A stretch of DNA of 64,000 nt. It comes from Nocardioides lijunqiniae (GTDB taxonomy: Bacteria; Actinomycetota; Actinomycetes; Propionibacteriales; Nocardioidaceae). The stretch covers positions 60,103 through 124,102 of the forward strand of contig NZ_JACJGM010000013.1 of assembly GCF_015024225.1 (NCBI RefSeq), in the 5' to 3' direction. Below the pieces are notes generated by a model, which ran no database searches, was not told the DNA's origin, and saw nothing but the letters and a program-made list of their open reading frames with translations. Every line of letters starts with the position of its first letter. Within the stretch, counting starts at the first letter, position 1. This document shows positions 6,940 through 15,770 of the stretch, piece by piece. A program made the position numbers and the translations under genes.

Positions 6940-8514
6940 ATGAAGCGGTACCTGAAGGACGTCGACCCTCCGGTCTTCTGGGGGTCGGCGGCCCTGATCG
7001 CGGTCTTCGTGGGCTGGGGGCTGGTCCGCCCGAACGGCCTGAAATCGGTCATGGACACCACGCTCGGCTGGGTGGTCGGCAACTTCGGATGGGCGTTCAT
7101 CCTGGTCGCCACCGGCGTCCTGGTCCTCTGCGTGGTGCTCGCGGTCTCGCCGTGGGGCCGGATCCGGCTGGGACCCGACGACTCGCGACCCGACTTCAAG
7201 ACGTTCTCCTGGGTCTCGATGATGTTCGCCGCCGGCCTCGGCGCGGGCCTGCTCTTCTACGGCATCTCCGAGCCCATCGCCCACTGGAACACCCCGCCCC
7301 ACCAGCTCGCCGAGCCGCAGAGCGAGGAGGCGACGCTCACCGCGCTGCGCTACACCTACTTCCACTGGGGCTTCAACGGCTGGGCGATGTACGCCGTCAT
7401 GGGCGGCGCCATGGCCTACTTCGGCTACCGCAAGAACCAGCCGATCCTGGTCAGCTCGACGTTCTCCCCGATCCTCGGCCCCGACGCGTCCACGCGGCCG
7501 ATCGGCCGGCTCATCGACGCCCTGGCGATCGTGGCCACCCTGTTCGGCACGGCCACCGCGCTCGGCCTCAACGGGCTCCAGCTCAACAGCGGTCTGCACT
7601 ACCTCTTCGACGTGAAGCAGAAGGACAGCGTCGCGGTCCTGATCATCGTCGTGGTCACCGCGCTCTTCCTGCTCTCGGCCGTCTCCGGGGTCGAGAAGGG
7701 GATCAACTACCTGGCCAACCTGGGGGCCTTCGCCACGATCGGGCTCTTCGTGTTCTTCCTCGTCGTCGGCGGGTCCACGGTCCTGGTGATCTCCAACGGC
7801 ATCGAGTCGATCGGCACCTACATCATCCAGGTGCTGCCGATGTCGCTGGAGACCGGCGTCGGCGACGAGCAGTGGATGGCCAAGAACACGATCTTCTACT
7901 GGTCCTGGTGGGTCTCCTGGGCGCCGTTCGTGGGCATGTTCGTCGCCCGCATCTCCCGCGGGCGCACCATCCGGGAGTTCATCGTCGGGGTCGTCGCGGC
8001 GCCCACCGGCTTCGGGTTCTTCTGGTTCGCGATCGTGGGCGGCACCGGCATCGAGCTGCAGCGCAACGGCGAGGCCGACTTCCTGAGCTCGCTGGACACG
8101 CCCGAGCTGTCGCTCTTCACCGCGCTCGACGTGCTGCCGCTGCCGGTGCTCAGCTCGGCGCTGTGCATCCTGCTGATCGCGCTCTTCTTCATCAGCGGCG
8201 CCGACGCGGCGTCGGTGGTGATGGCCACGCTGGCCTCCCGCGGCTCGCTCACCCCGCCCAAGCTCGTCATCGTCGTGCTCGGCGTCCTGATGGGTGGCAT
8301 CGCCTGCGCGATGCTGCTGGTCGGGGGGCTCGCCGCCCTGCAGCAGGCGGCGGTGCTGGGCTCGGTGCCGTTCACGATCGTCCTGGTGGGCGTGGCCTAC
8401 TGCTGGGTCAAGGCGCTGCGCGAGGAGACCCGGGCGCCCCGTGACGAGCCGCACGACGCCGAGCCCGTGACGTCGGCGCCCGCCCGACGCGTCGAGACCG
8501 AGGAGACCCGATGA
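6940..8514 (+). CDS. BCCT family betaine/carnitine/choline transporter
   Basis: 524 residues from the ATG at 6940, which has a GGGGG ribosome site about 9 nt upstream; an upstream in-frame extension to 6853 is polar and unlike the family. Twelve hydrophobic segments are visible. The BCCT hallmark tryptophan-rich stretch WSWWVSWAPFVGMFVARISR (about 320-340) and the glycine-rich region ending GAGLLFYGISEPIAHW (about 98-113) are present. It imports quaternary ammonium osmolytes, typically with Na+ or H+. It overlaps the Hsp20 gene by ATGA, linking osmotic and protein-folding stress in one transcript. Confidence 0.92.
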   Translation: MKRYLKDVDPPVFWGSAALIAVFVGWGLVRPNGLKSVMDTTLGWVVGNFGWAFILVATGVLVLCVVLAVSPWGRIRLGPDDSRPDFKTFSWVSMMFAAGLGAGLLFYGISEPIAHWNTPPHQLAEPQSEEATLTALRYTYFHWGFNGWAMYAVMGGAMAYFGYRKNQPILVSSTFSPILGPDASTRPIGRLIDALAIVATLFGTATALGLNGLQLNSGLHYLFDVKQKDSVAVLIIVVVTALFLLSAVSGVEKGINYLANLGAFATIGLFVFFLVVGGSTVLVISNGIESIGTYIIQVLPMSLETGVGDEQWMAKNTIFYWSWWVSWAPFVGMFVARISRGRTIREFIVGVVAAPTGFGFFWFAIVGGTGIELQRNGEADFLSSLDTPELSLFTALDVLPLPVLSSALCILLIALFFISGADAASVVMATLASRGSLTPPKLVIVVLGVLMGGIACAMLLVGGLAALQQAAVLGSVPFTIVLVGVAYCWVKALREETRAPRDEPHDAEPVTSAPARRVETEETR

Positions 8515-9011
8515 GCGAGCACCGCAACCCCTTCGAGGGCGTCACCGACTTCTTCAGCGAGCTCTCGCGGATGCGCTCGGTCGGCCTGCACGGCCGGGGC
8601 GAGCACGGCGTGGAGGTCTCCGAGCGCACGCACGCCTCGGCGTGGGTGCCGTCGACCGACATCCTGTCCCACGGCGACGACCTGGTGATCCGCGTCGAGC
8701 TCGCCGGGGTCGACCCCGCCGACGTCGACGTGAGCTTCAGCCACGGGGTGCTCACCGTCTCGGGCACGCGACCCACCGGGGCGGACGACGAGTCGGCGCA
8801 ATTCCTCATCCGCGAGCGCTTCCACGGCGCCTTCCGGCGCGCGGTCACGCTGCCCGAGGGCACCGAGGCCGAGCAGATCCACGCGGTGTTCGACGACGGT
8901 CTCGTGGAGATCACGGTCGCCGGCGCGGTCGCCGCCACCGACGGCACCCGCATCGAGATCGCCGACCGCTCCTCCGGCGCCACGTCGCGCGAGGTGCGCA
9001 CGGTCGACTGA
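8511..9011 (+). CDS. Hsp20/alpha-crystallin family small heat shock protein
   Basis: 166 residues. A short N-terminal arm precedes an alpha-crystallin domain at about 45-145: WVPSTDILSHGDDLVIRVEL at the start, GVLTVSGTRP mid-domain, and FRRAVTLPEG near 110. This is an ATP-independent holdase. The ATG overlaps the BCCT stop (ATGA), so it is translationally coupled to the transporter. No HspR or CIRCE-type operator is seen, which fits co-transcription with the transporter. Confidence 0.88.
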   Translation: MSEHRNPFEGVTDFFSELSRMRSVGLHGRGEHGVEVSERTHASAWVPSTDILSHGDDLVIRVELAGVDPADVDVSFSHGVLTVSGTRPTGADDESAQFLIRERFHGAFRRAVTLPEGTEAEQIHAVFDDGLVEITVAGAVAATDGTRIEIADRSSGATSREVRTVD

Positions 9012-9020
9012 GCCGGTGGC

Positions 9021-9911
9021 TCAGACGTCGGCGGCCAGCCGGAAGCCCAGGTTGCCGGTGCTCGAGTCGGGCGAGTGCGGCTGTCGCGCCGAGACCCGGT
9101 AGCGGCGGCAGTACGACGCGTGGCACAGGTAGGAGCCGCCGCGGCTGACCGCGCTGCCGTCGGCGTCCGACCAGGCGCCGGAGCACCACTCCCACACGTT
9201 GCCGGTCACGTTGTGCAGGCCGTGGTCGTTGGGTGCGAACGCGTCCACCGGGCAGGTGCCGCGCCAGCCGTCCGCGGCGGTGTCCTGCTCGGGGAAGCGG
9301 CCCTGCCACACGTTCATCCGGTGCTCGCCGCCCGGCTCCAGCTCCGAGCCCCACGGGAAGGGCCGGCCCACGAGCCCGCCCCGGGCGGCGTGCTCCCACT
9401 CGGCCTCGGTCGGCAGCCGGGCGCCCCGCCAGGCGGCGTACGCCTCGGCGTCGGTGCGCGAGACGTGGACGACGGGGTGGTCGCCCCGCTCGCGCAGGTC
9501 GCTGTGCGGGCCCTCGGGGTGGGCCCAGTCGGCGCCCGGGACCTGGCGCCACCACGGCGCGGCCGCGACGCCACGGGTAGGCGGGAAGTCGTCGGGCAGG
9601 AAGGCGCCGAAGACGAAGGACCAGCCGTAGCGCTCCGCGTCGGTGCGGTAGCCGGTCGCTGCGACGAACTCTCCGAACTCCGTCGTCGTCACCGCGCACC
9701 GCGCGACGCGGTAGGGCGCGAGCGTCACCTCGCGCACCGGCCACTCCTCGGGGTGGTCGGGGTCGTCGCTGCCGTGCTGCGCCAGCCCACCGGGGAGGGT
9801 GACCAGGCCTGCGGGCTCCCCGGGGGTTGCGGAAGGACGGAGTCCTGCCTCGACACCCCTGACGGCAGGGCCGTCCCCCTCGTCCCGCGAGGGCGCGCAG
9901 CAGCCGCTCAC
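9021..9911 (-). CDS. Formylglycine-generating enzyme (SUMF1/FGE family)
   Basis: 296 residues from the GTG at 9911. FGE converts the cysteine of a sulfatase CxPxR motif to formylglycine with O2 and copper. The FGE-sulfatase domain covers nearly the whole protein: LPTEAEWEHAARGG (about 163-176), NVTGNVWEWCSGAW (about 230) and, near the end, RGGSYLCHASYCRRYRVSAR, where the two cysteines five residues apart are the copper-binding active-site pair. The GTG overlaps the sulfatase stop (GTGA), so enzyme and substrate are made in a coupled way. A Cys-Cys pair close to the N-terminus is unusual but of unknown meaning. Confidence 0.92.
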   Translation of the reverse strand: MSGCCAPSRDEGDGPAVRGVEAGLRPSATPGEPAGLVTLPGGLAQHGSDDPDHPEEWPVREVTLAPYRVARCAVTTTEFGEFVAATGYRTDAERYGWSFVFGAFLPDDFPPTRGVAAAPWWRQVPGADWAHPEGPHSDLRERGDHPVVHVSRTDAEAYAAWRGARLPTEAEWEHAARGGLVGRPFPWGSELEPGGEHRMNVWQGRFPEQDTAADGWRGTCPVDAFAPNDHGLHNVTGNVWEWCSGAWSDADGSAVSRGGSYLCHASYCRRYRVSARQPHSPDSSTGNLGFRLAADV

Positions 9912-12241
9912 TGGTGGACCATCACGGCGCGGGCGCGCTCCTCGTCGCTGCCGGGGTCGGCCACGCCGGCCAGGTCGAAGCGGACCCGGTGGATGAGCCC
10001 CTCGAACCGGTTGTGCACCGCCCGGTAGTCGTCGGTGACGGGCGTCCCGCGGTCGACGCCGACGTTGAACGTCTCGTCGAAGGAGAAGTAGTAGCCCGTG
10101 GTGACCGGGACCCGGCCCGTGCCCACGGCCTCGCCGTCGACCTCGAGCGTGACCTCGGCCCCGCTGCCCGGCGGCCCGCCGTCGTAGGCGAACCGCACGA
10201 CCAGGTCGTGGCGTCCCGGCACCATCGGCGCGGTCCCGCGCACGGTGGTGAGGTCGCGGCCGGCGAAGTTGTAGGCGTAGTGGGGCACGCCGTTGACGAC
10301 GTACAGGGACCACCCGCCGAACCGCCCGCCCTGCGCGACCACCACGCCGTTGCTGCCCGTGTGGACCTCGAGGTCGGCGGTGATCAGGTGGGTGCGGTTC
10401 TTGACGTTGGGCGCGGCCTCCTCCGAGAGACGGCGGACGCGGGGGCCGAAGGAGAGCGAGGTGCGCCCGGCGTGCAGGTCGAGGCGGCCGGCGACCTCGG
10501 GGTTCTCGCGCTCGGTGACCCGCGCGTCGAGCGGCAGCACGTGGTGCCGCTCGGCCTCGCGGAGGAACACCTCCTGCAGCTCGCGCAGCCGCTCGGGGTG
10601 ATCGGCGGCCACGTCGTGGGCCTGGCTCCAGTCGGTGTCGAGGTGGTAGAGCTCCCAGACGTCGTCGTCGAAGGACCGCTCGCCGGAGCCGACCATCTCC
10701 CACGGCGTGCCGTGCCGGGTGACGGCCGCCCAGCCGTCCTGGTAGATGCCGCGGTTGCCGACCATCTCGAAGTACTGCGTGCGGGGGCGGTCGGGCGCGT
10801 CCACCTCGTCGAAGGTGTAGCGCAGGCTCGTGCCCTCGATCGGCTGCTGCTCGGTGCCGTTGAAGGTGGTCGGCGCGGGCAGGCCGGTCGCCTCCAGGAT
10901 CGTGGGCAGCACGTCGATGACGTGGTGCCACTGGTGGCGGACCTCGCCGCGCCCGGCGATCTCGTCGCCCCAGCGCACGATCATCCCGTCCCGGATCCCG
11001 CCGAGGTGCGAGGCGACCTGCTTGGTCCAGGGGTACGGCGTGTTCATCGCCAGCGCCCAGCCGACCGGGTAGATCGGGTACGTCGAGGCGGAGCCGAGCT
11101 CGTCGAGCCGGGCGGCCATGTCGGCGGTGTCGTCCTGGATGCCGTGACCGACCAGGTGCTCGCGGAAGGTGCCGCGGGGCCCGCCCTCGCCGGAGGCGCC
11201 GTTGTCGCCGAGGAGGTAGAAGAACAGCGTGTCGTCGAGGACGCCCATGTCGTCGAGCGCGTCGACGAACCGGCCGACCTGGACGTCGGCGTGCTCCGCG
11301 AACCCGGCGTAGGTCTCCATGAAGCGCGCGGCGACCCGCCGCTCGGTCTCGTCGAGCTCGTCCCAGTGGGGCACGCCCTCGGCCCACGGCGCCAGCTCCG
11401 CGGACTCGGGCACGATGCCGAGCTCCTTCTGCCGGGCCAGCGTCTGCTCGCGCTGGACCTCCCAGCCGGCGTCGAACCGGCCGGCGTACTTGTCGCGCCA
11501 CTCCGGCGCCACGTGGAACGGCGCGTGCGTGGCGCCGAGCGCGAGGTAGGTGAAGAACGGCCGGTCGGGGGTGATGGCCTGCTGGTTCTCGACCCAGTCG
11601 ATCGCGTGGTCGACTAGGTCCTCCGAGAGGTGGTAGCCGTCCTCGGGGAGCCGGTCGGGCTCGACGGGGTGCCGGCCGGCGTAGAGCTGGGGGTACCAGT
11701 GGTTCATCTCGGCGCCCATGAAGCCGTAGAAGAAGTCGAAGCCCTCACCCATGGGCCAGCGGGTGAACGGCCCCGACGGGCTCACCTCCACCGGCGGGGT
11801 CTGGTGCCACTTGCCGAACGCCGCCGTGCAGTAGCCGTTGCCGCCGAGGATCTGGGCGATCGTGGCCGCGCTGGCCGGCCGGTAGCCGTGGTAGCCGGGC
11901 TCCGGCGTCGACATCTCCGAGGTCACGCCCATGCCGACCGAGTGGTGGTTGCGGCCGGTCAGCAGCGCCTGCCGGGTGGGGGAGCACAGCGAGGTGACGT
12001 GGAAGCGGCTGTAGCGCAGCCCCTCCCCGGCCAGCCGCTCCGCCGTCGGCATCTCGCACGGACCGCCGTACGCCGTCGAGGCGCCGTAGCCCATGTCGTC
12101 GATCAGCACGATCACGACGTTCGGCGCGCCCTTGCCCGGTTGCACCGGCCCGATCGGCCGCGCGGACGTGTCGACGTCGAGGGGGAGCCGGGTGCGGTCG
12201 CGCTCGCGGTCGCCGGGACGGGGGACGTCGCTGGTGGTCAC
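9908..12241 (-). CDS. Type I formylglycine-dependent arylsulfatase
   Basis: 777 residues from the GTG at 12241, similar in length to mycobacterial AtsD-type enzymes. The metal-binding opening is NVVIVLIDDMGYG (about 46-58). The signature is SLCSPTRQALLTGRNHH (near 90): Cys in C-S-P-T-R is the residue oxidised to formylglycine. A C-terminal domain of beta-strands follows from about 560. No signal peptide is visible, suggesting a cytosolic enzyme, consistent with cytosolic FGE. It hydrolyses sulfate esters; substrate unknown. The start is uncertain: CACAGT ends 5 nt before this GTG, which would make it leaderless, and no good ribosome site is seen. Confidence 0.88.
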   Translation of the reverse strand: MTTSDVPRPGDRERDRTRLPLDVDTSARPIGPVQPGKGAPNVVIVLIDDMGYGASTAYGGPCEMPTAERLAGEGLRYSRFHVTSLCSPTRQALLTGRNHHSVGMGVTSEMSTPEPGYHGYRPASAATIAQILGGNGYCTAAFGKWHQTPPVEVSPSGPFTRWPMGEGFDFFYGFMGAEMNHWYPQLYAGRHPVEPDRLPEDGYHLSEDLVDHAIDWVENQQAITPDRPFFTYLALGATHAPFHVAPEWRDKYAGRFDAGWEVQREQTLARQKELGIVPESAELAPWAEGVPHWDELDETERRVAARFMETYAGFAEHADVQVGRFVDALDDMGVLDDTLFFYLLGDNGASGEGGPRGTFREHLVGHGIQDDTADMAARLDELGSASTYPIYPVGWALAMNTPYPWTKQVASHLGGIRDGMIVRWGDEIAGRGEVRHQWHHVIDVLPTILEATGLPAPTTFNGTEQQPIEGTSLRYTFDEVDAPDRPRTQYFEMVGNRGIYQDGWAAVTRHGTPWEMVGSGERSFDDDVWELYHLDTDWSQAHDVAADHPERLRELQEVFLREAERHHVLPLDARVTERENPEVAGRLDLHAGRTSLSFGPRVRRLSEEAAPNVKNRTHLITADLEVHTGSNGVVVAQGGRFGGWSLYVVNGVPHYAYNFAGRDLTTVRGTAPMVPGRHDLVVRFAYDGGPPGSGAEVTLEVDGEAVGTGRVPVTTGYYFSFDETFNVGVDRGTPVTDDYRAVHNRFEGLIHRVRFDLAGVADPGSDEERARAVMVHQ

Positions 12242-12303
12242 CCTGCACTGTGGCGAACTCCGGCGTGGGTGCGCAATCGGCGCGCCCGGGTGGGGCGGGT
12301 GGC

Positions 12304-12391
12304 GTTTCCTCAAGGTATGCAGGCGAAACGTCACTTCCCTCGCTCTGCAGCGCCCGGGAAGTGACGCTTCGGCGACATACCTTGGTGAAAC
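12304..12391. repeat. 88-bp palindromic repeat, copy 1
   Basis: Two 36-bp arms, matching at 29 of 36 positions, flank a 16-bp centre. The ends read GTTTC...GAAAC, and CAAGGTATG and CGTCACTTCCC are the best conserved arm blocks. A second copy of the same length is at 28524-28611. It lies between the divergent sulfatase and recC promoters. It is not a simple rho-independent terminator because no U-tract follows either side. It contains no gene of its own. Confidence 0.85.
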
Positions 12392-12420
12392 CGCCGCCGA
12401 CCACTGTCGCCCCCCGCCAC

Positions 12421-12426
12421 TAGGGT
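12421..12426 (+). promoter_or_regulatory. -10 hexamer TAGGGT, leaderless recC start
   Basis: TAGGGT ends 8 nt before the ATG at 12435 and no ribosome site lies between them. Confidence 0.45.
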
Positions 12427-12434
12427 CGGCGGCG

Positions 12435-15400
12435 ATGACGCTGCACCTCCACCGCGCTCCGCGCACCGACCAGCTCGCCGACGCGCTCGGCGAGATGCTC
12501 GCCGTGCCGCTGGCCGACCCGTTCGCGGAGGAGGTCGTGGTCGTGCCCGCCAAGGGGGTGGAGCGGTGGCTGACCCAGCGGCTCTCGCACCGGCTGGGCG
12601 CGGGCGAGCGCGGCGGCGACGGGGTGTGCGCGGGCGTGCGGTTCCTCAACCCCCGCTCGCTGGTCAGCCTGCTGCTCGACCGCGAGCGCGACGACGTGTG
12701 GGACCCCGACCGCCTCGTGTGGCCGCTGCTCGCCACGATCGACGACAGCCTCGACGAGCCGTGGTGCGCCACGCTCGCCGCCCACCTCGGCCACGGCCTC
12801 GACGGCGACGAGGGGCTGCTGCGCCGCAACCGTCGCTACTCCGTCGCTCGGCGGCTCGCCGGGCTCTACGCGTCGTACGCCGTCCAGCGGCCGAGCCTCG
12901 TGACCGACTGGCGCGAGGGCCGCGACACCGACGGTGCGGGCGCTGCGCTCGACGACGACCTCGCCTGGCAGCCCATGCTGTGGCGCCGGCTCCTGGAGCG
13001 GGTCAACGTCGACCCGCCCGACGTCCGCCACGCCCGCACCCTCGAGGCGCTGGCGGCCGGTGGTGACGGGCTCGACCTGCCGGAGCGGCTCAGCCTGTTC
13101 GGCCACACCCGGCTGCCCGTGACCGAGGTGTCGCTGCTGCGGGCCCTCGGCGAGCGCCGCGACGTCCACCTCTGGCTGCCCCAGCCGTCACCGGCGCTGT
13201 GGGACGCCCTCACCGGCGTCGGCGGTGTCGTCGCCCGCGAGGACGACGAGTCCGCCGACCTCGTCGGCCACCCGCTGCTCGCCTCGCTCGGCCGCGACAC
13301 CCGCGAGCTGCGGCGCGCCCTCGACGGCCTCGACGCGCCTGCCACGCCCCGGGACCGGGTGCCCGAGCGCGACACCCTCCTGGGCTGGCTCCAGGGCGAC
13401 CTGCGCGCCAACCGCGCCCCCGACCCGGCGCTGCGGGCGGGCCGCGTCCACGACCCCGACGACCGCAGCCTCCAGGTCCACGCCTGCCACGGCCCGGCCC
13501 GCCAGGTCGACGCGCTGCGCGAGGCGCTCGTCGGACTGCTGCAGGACGACCCGACGCTGGAGCCGCGCGACATCGTCGTGATGTGCCCCGACATCGAGAC
13601 CTACGCGCCGCTGATCTCGGCGGGCTTCGGCCTCGCCGACGTCGTCGACGGCAGCGACCGCGACGGCCACCCCGCCCACCGGCTGCGGGTCCGGCTGGCC
13701 GACCGCGCCCTCAGCAGCACCAACCCGCTGCTCGCCGTCGCGGCGAGCCTGGTCGAGCTGGCGGGCGGACGCGTGACGGCCAGCGAGGTGCTCGACCTGG
13801 CGGCGACCGAGCCGGTGCGGCTGCGGTTCGGCCTGAGCGACGACGACCTCGCGCGGGTCACCTCGTGGGTCGCCGAGGCCGGCATCCGCTGGGGCCTGGA
13901 CGCCGAGCAGCGGGCGTCGTTCGACATGCAGCGCTTCGAGCACAACACCTGGCGCGCCGGCCTCGACCGGATCCTGCTGGGCGTGGCGATGAGCGGCGAC
14001 GACCACCACCACCTCGGCCGAGGGCTGCCCCTCGACGACGTCGGCAGCGACGACATCGAGCTCGCCGGCCGGCTCGCCGAGCTGGTGCACCGGCTCGACA
14101 CCTGCCTGCAGGCGATGGTCGCGGCGACCACCGTCGCCGACTGGATGGCCGCGCTGCGCGACGGCGTGCGCGGCGTCGCCGACGTCTCCGCCGACGACGC
14201 CTGGCAGGTCCCGCAGCTCGAGCGCGAGCTCGCCCGCGCCACCGACGCCACCGGCGGCGCGCGCGACAGCGGCGTCGAGCTGCGCCTCGCCGACGTCCGC
14301 GCGATGCTCCAGGCCCGGCTGGGCGGCCGGCCCACGCGCGCCAACTTCCGCACCGGCACGCTGACGGTCTGCACGATGGTCCCGATGCGCTCGGTGCCCC
14401 ACCGCGTGGTCTGCCTGGTGGGCCTCGACGACGGCGACTTCCCGCGGGTCGGCGCGCTCGACGGCGACGACGCGCTGGCGCGGCGCCCGCTCACCGGCGA
14501 GCGCGACCCCCGCAGCGAGGACCGGCAGCTGCTCCTCGACGCCGTCCTGGCCGCGAGCGAGACCCTCGTCATCACCTACACCGGCGCCAACGAGCACTCC
14601 GGGGCCCCGCGCCCGCCTGCCGTGCCCCTGGGCGAGATCCTCGACGCCGCCGACCGCACCTCCTCGGCGCCCGTGCGCGACGCGATCCGCGTGCGCCACC
14701 CGCTCCAGCCCCACGACGTGCGCAACTTCGCGCCCGGCGGCATCGCGGGGGAGCGGCCGTTCAGCTTCGACCGCGCCGCGCTGTCCGGTGCCCGCGCCGT
14801 GGTCGGCCCTCGCCGCCCGGTCCCGCCGTTCCTCGACGGGGCCCTGCCCGACCGCGGCCCCGGCGACGTGACGCTGCTGGACCTCAAGGCCTTCCTCAGC
14901 CACCCCGTGCGCACGTTCCTGCGCCAGCGCCTCGTGGTGTCCGCGCCGCTGGACGCCGACGAGGTCGGCGACGCGATCCCGATCGACCTCGACGCGCTCG
15001 AGAAGTGGGGCGTCGGCGACCGGCTGCTGCGCGAGGTGATGGCCGGCGCCGACCCGACCGCGGTGATGCTCGCCGAGCAGCTGCGCGGCACGCTCCCGCC
15101 CGGCGCCCTCGGCACCCGCTCCCTCACCGAGGTCGTCCAGGAGTCCCAGCGGCTCCTCGCCCGCACCGAGGACCTGCGCGCCGGCGAGGTGCGCTCGGTC
15201 GACGTGGACGTCGACCTCGGCGGCGGCCGGCGCCTCACCGGCACCGTCCCCGGCGTCTACGGCAACAAGCTCGTCACCCTCGGCTACTCCCGGCTCAAGG
15301 CCCGGCAGCGGCTGCTGGCCTGGGTGGACCTGCTGGCTCTCAGCGCCGGCCACCCCGACGCCCACTGGACCTCCCACGCCGTCGGGCGCGACAAGGCCGG

Positions 15401-15770
15401 CCCGAAGCGCGCGCTCGCCGGACCCCTCGACCACCGCGCCGTCGACCACCTGCGCCGCCTCGTCGAGCTGCGCGACCTCGGCCTGCGCCGCCCTCTGCCC
15501 GCCCCGCTCGCCACGGCCAACGCCTGGGCCGAGGCCCGCGCCCTCGAGCAGCGGGGCAGCGACCGCCCGCCCGCCGTGGCCGCGGCCCGCGAGTGGGTCA
15601 CCGACCCCAACAACAGCTGGGGCATCACCGGCGAGGACGCCGACGTCTCCCACGTGCAGGTCTACGGCGAGCGCGCGCCGCTCGAGGCGCTGGTCGACGC
15701 CGGCCTGCCGACGTACGCCGCGGCGATCTGGGAGCCGGTCCTCGAGCACGAGCGGGTGGGACCCCTCTGA
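12435..15770 (+). CDS. recC: Exodeoxyribonuclease V subunit gamma (RecC)
   Basis: 1111 residues, the usual size of RecC. The N-terminus (MTLHLHRAPRTDQLADALGE, then VVVPAKGVERWLTQRLSHRL near 40) is typical; the middle is an inactivated helicase fold and the C-terminus an inactivated nuclease fold. RecC holds the complex together and reads Chi in the enterobacterial enzyme. It is first in a three-gene operon with recB and recD, overlapping the next gene by one base (TGATG). The operon repairs double-strand breaks by resecting ends for RecA loading. Confidence 0.92.
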   Translation: MTLHLHRAPRTDQLADALGEMLAVPLADPFAEEVVVVPAKGVERWLTQRLSHRLGAGERGGDGVCAGVRFLNPRSLVSLLLDRERDDVWDPDRLVWPLLATIDDSLDEPWCATLAAHLGHGLDGDEGLLRRNRRYSVARRLAGLYASYAVQRPSLVTDWREGRDTDGAGAALDDDLAWQPMLWRRLLERVNVDPPDVRHARTLEALAAGGDGLDLPERLSLFGHTRLPVTEVSLLRALGERRDVHLWLPQPSPALWDALTGVGGVVAREDDESADLVGHPLLASLGRDTRELRRALDGLDAPATPRDRVPERDTLLGWLQGDLRANRAPDPALRAGRVHDPDDRSLQVHACHGPARQVDALREALVGLLQDDPTLEPRDIVVMCPDIETYAPLISAGFGLADVVDGSDRDGHPAHRLRVRLADRALSSTNPLLAVAASLVELAGGRVTASEVLDLAATEPVRLRFGLSDDDLARVTSWVAEAGIRWGLDAEQRASFDMQRFEHNTWRAGLDRILLGVAMSGDDHHHLGRGLPLDDVGSDDIELAGRLAELVHRLDTCLQAMVAATTVADWMAALRDGVRGVADVSADDAWQVPQLERELARATDATGGARDSGVELRLADVRAMLQARLGGRPTRANFRTGTLTVCTMVPMRSVPHRVVCLVGLDDGDFPRVGALDGDDALARRPLTGERDPRSEDRQLLLDAVLAASETLVITYTGANEHSGAPRPPAVPLGEILDAADRTSSAPVRDAIRVRHPLQPHDVRNFAPGGIAGERPFSFDRAALSGARAVVGPRRPVPPFLDGALPDRGPGDVTLLDLKAFLSHPVRTFLRQRLVVSAPLDADEVGDAIPIDLDALEKWGVGDRLLREVMAGADPTAVMLAEQLRGTLPPGALGTRSLTEVVQESQRLLARTEDLRAGEVRSVDVDVDLGGGRRLTGTVPGVYGNKLVTLGYSRLKARQRLLAWVDLLALSAGHPDAHWTSHAVGRDKAGPKRALAGPLDHRAVDHLRRLVELRDLGLRRPLPAPLATANAWAEARALEQRGSDRPPAVAAAREWVTDPNNSWGITGEDADVSHVQVYGERAPLEALVDAGLPTYAAAIWEPVLEHERVGPL

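Noticed and set aside
12304..12391. 88-bp repeat as a rho-independent terminator
   Set aside because: It sits between divergent genes, the stem is far longer than a terminator and there is no U-tract on either side.
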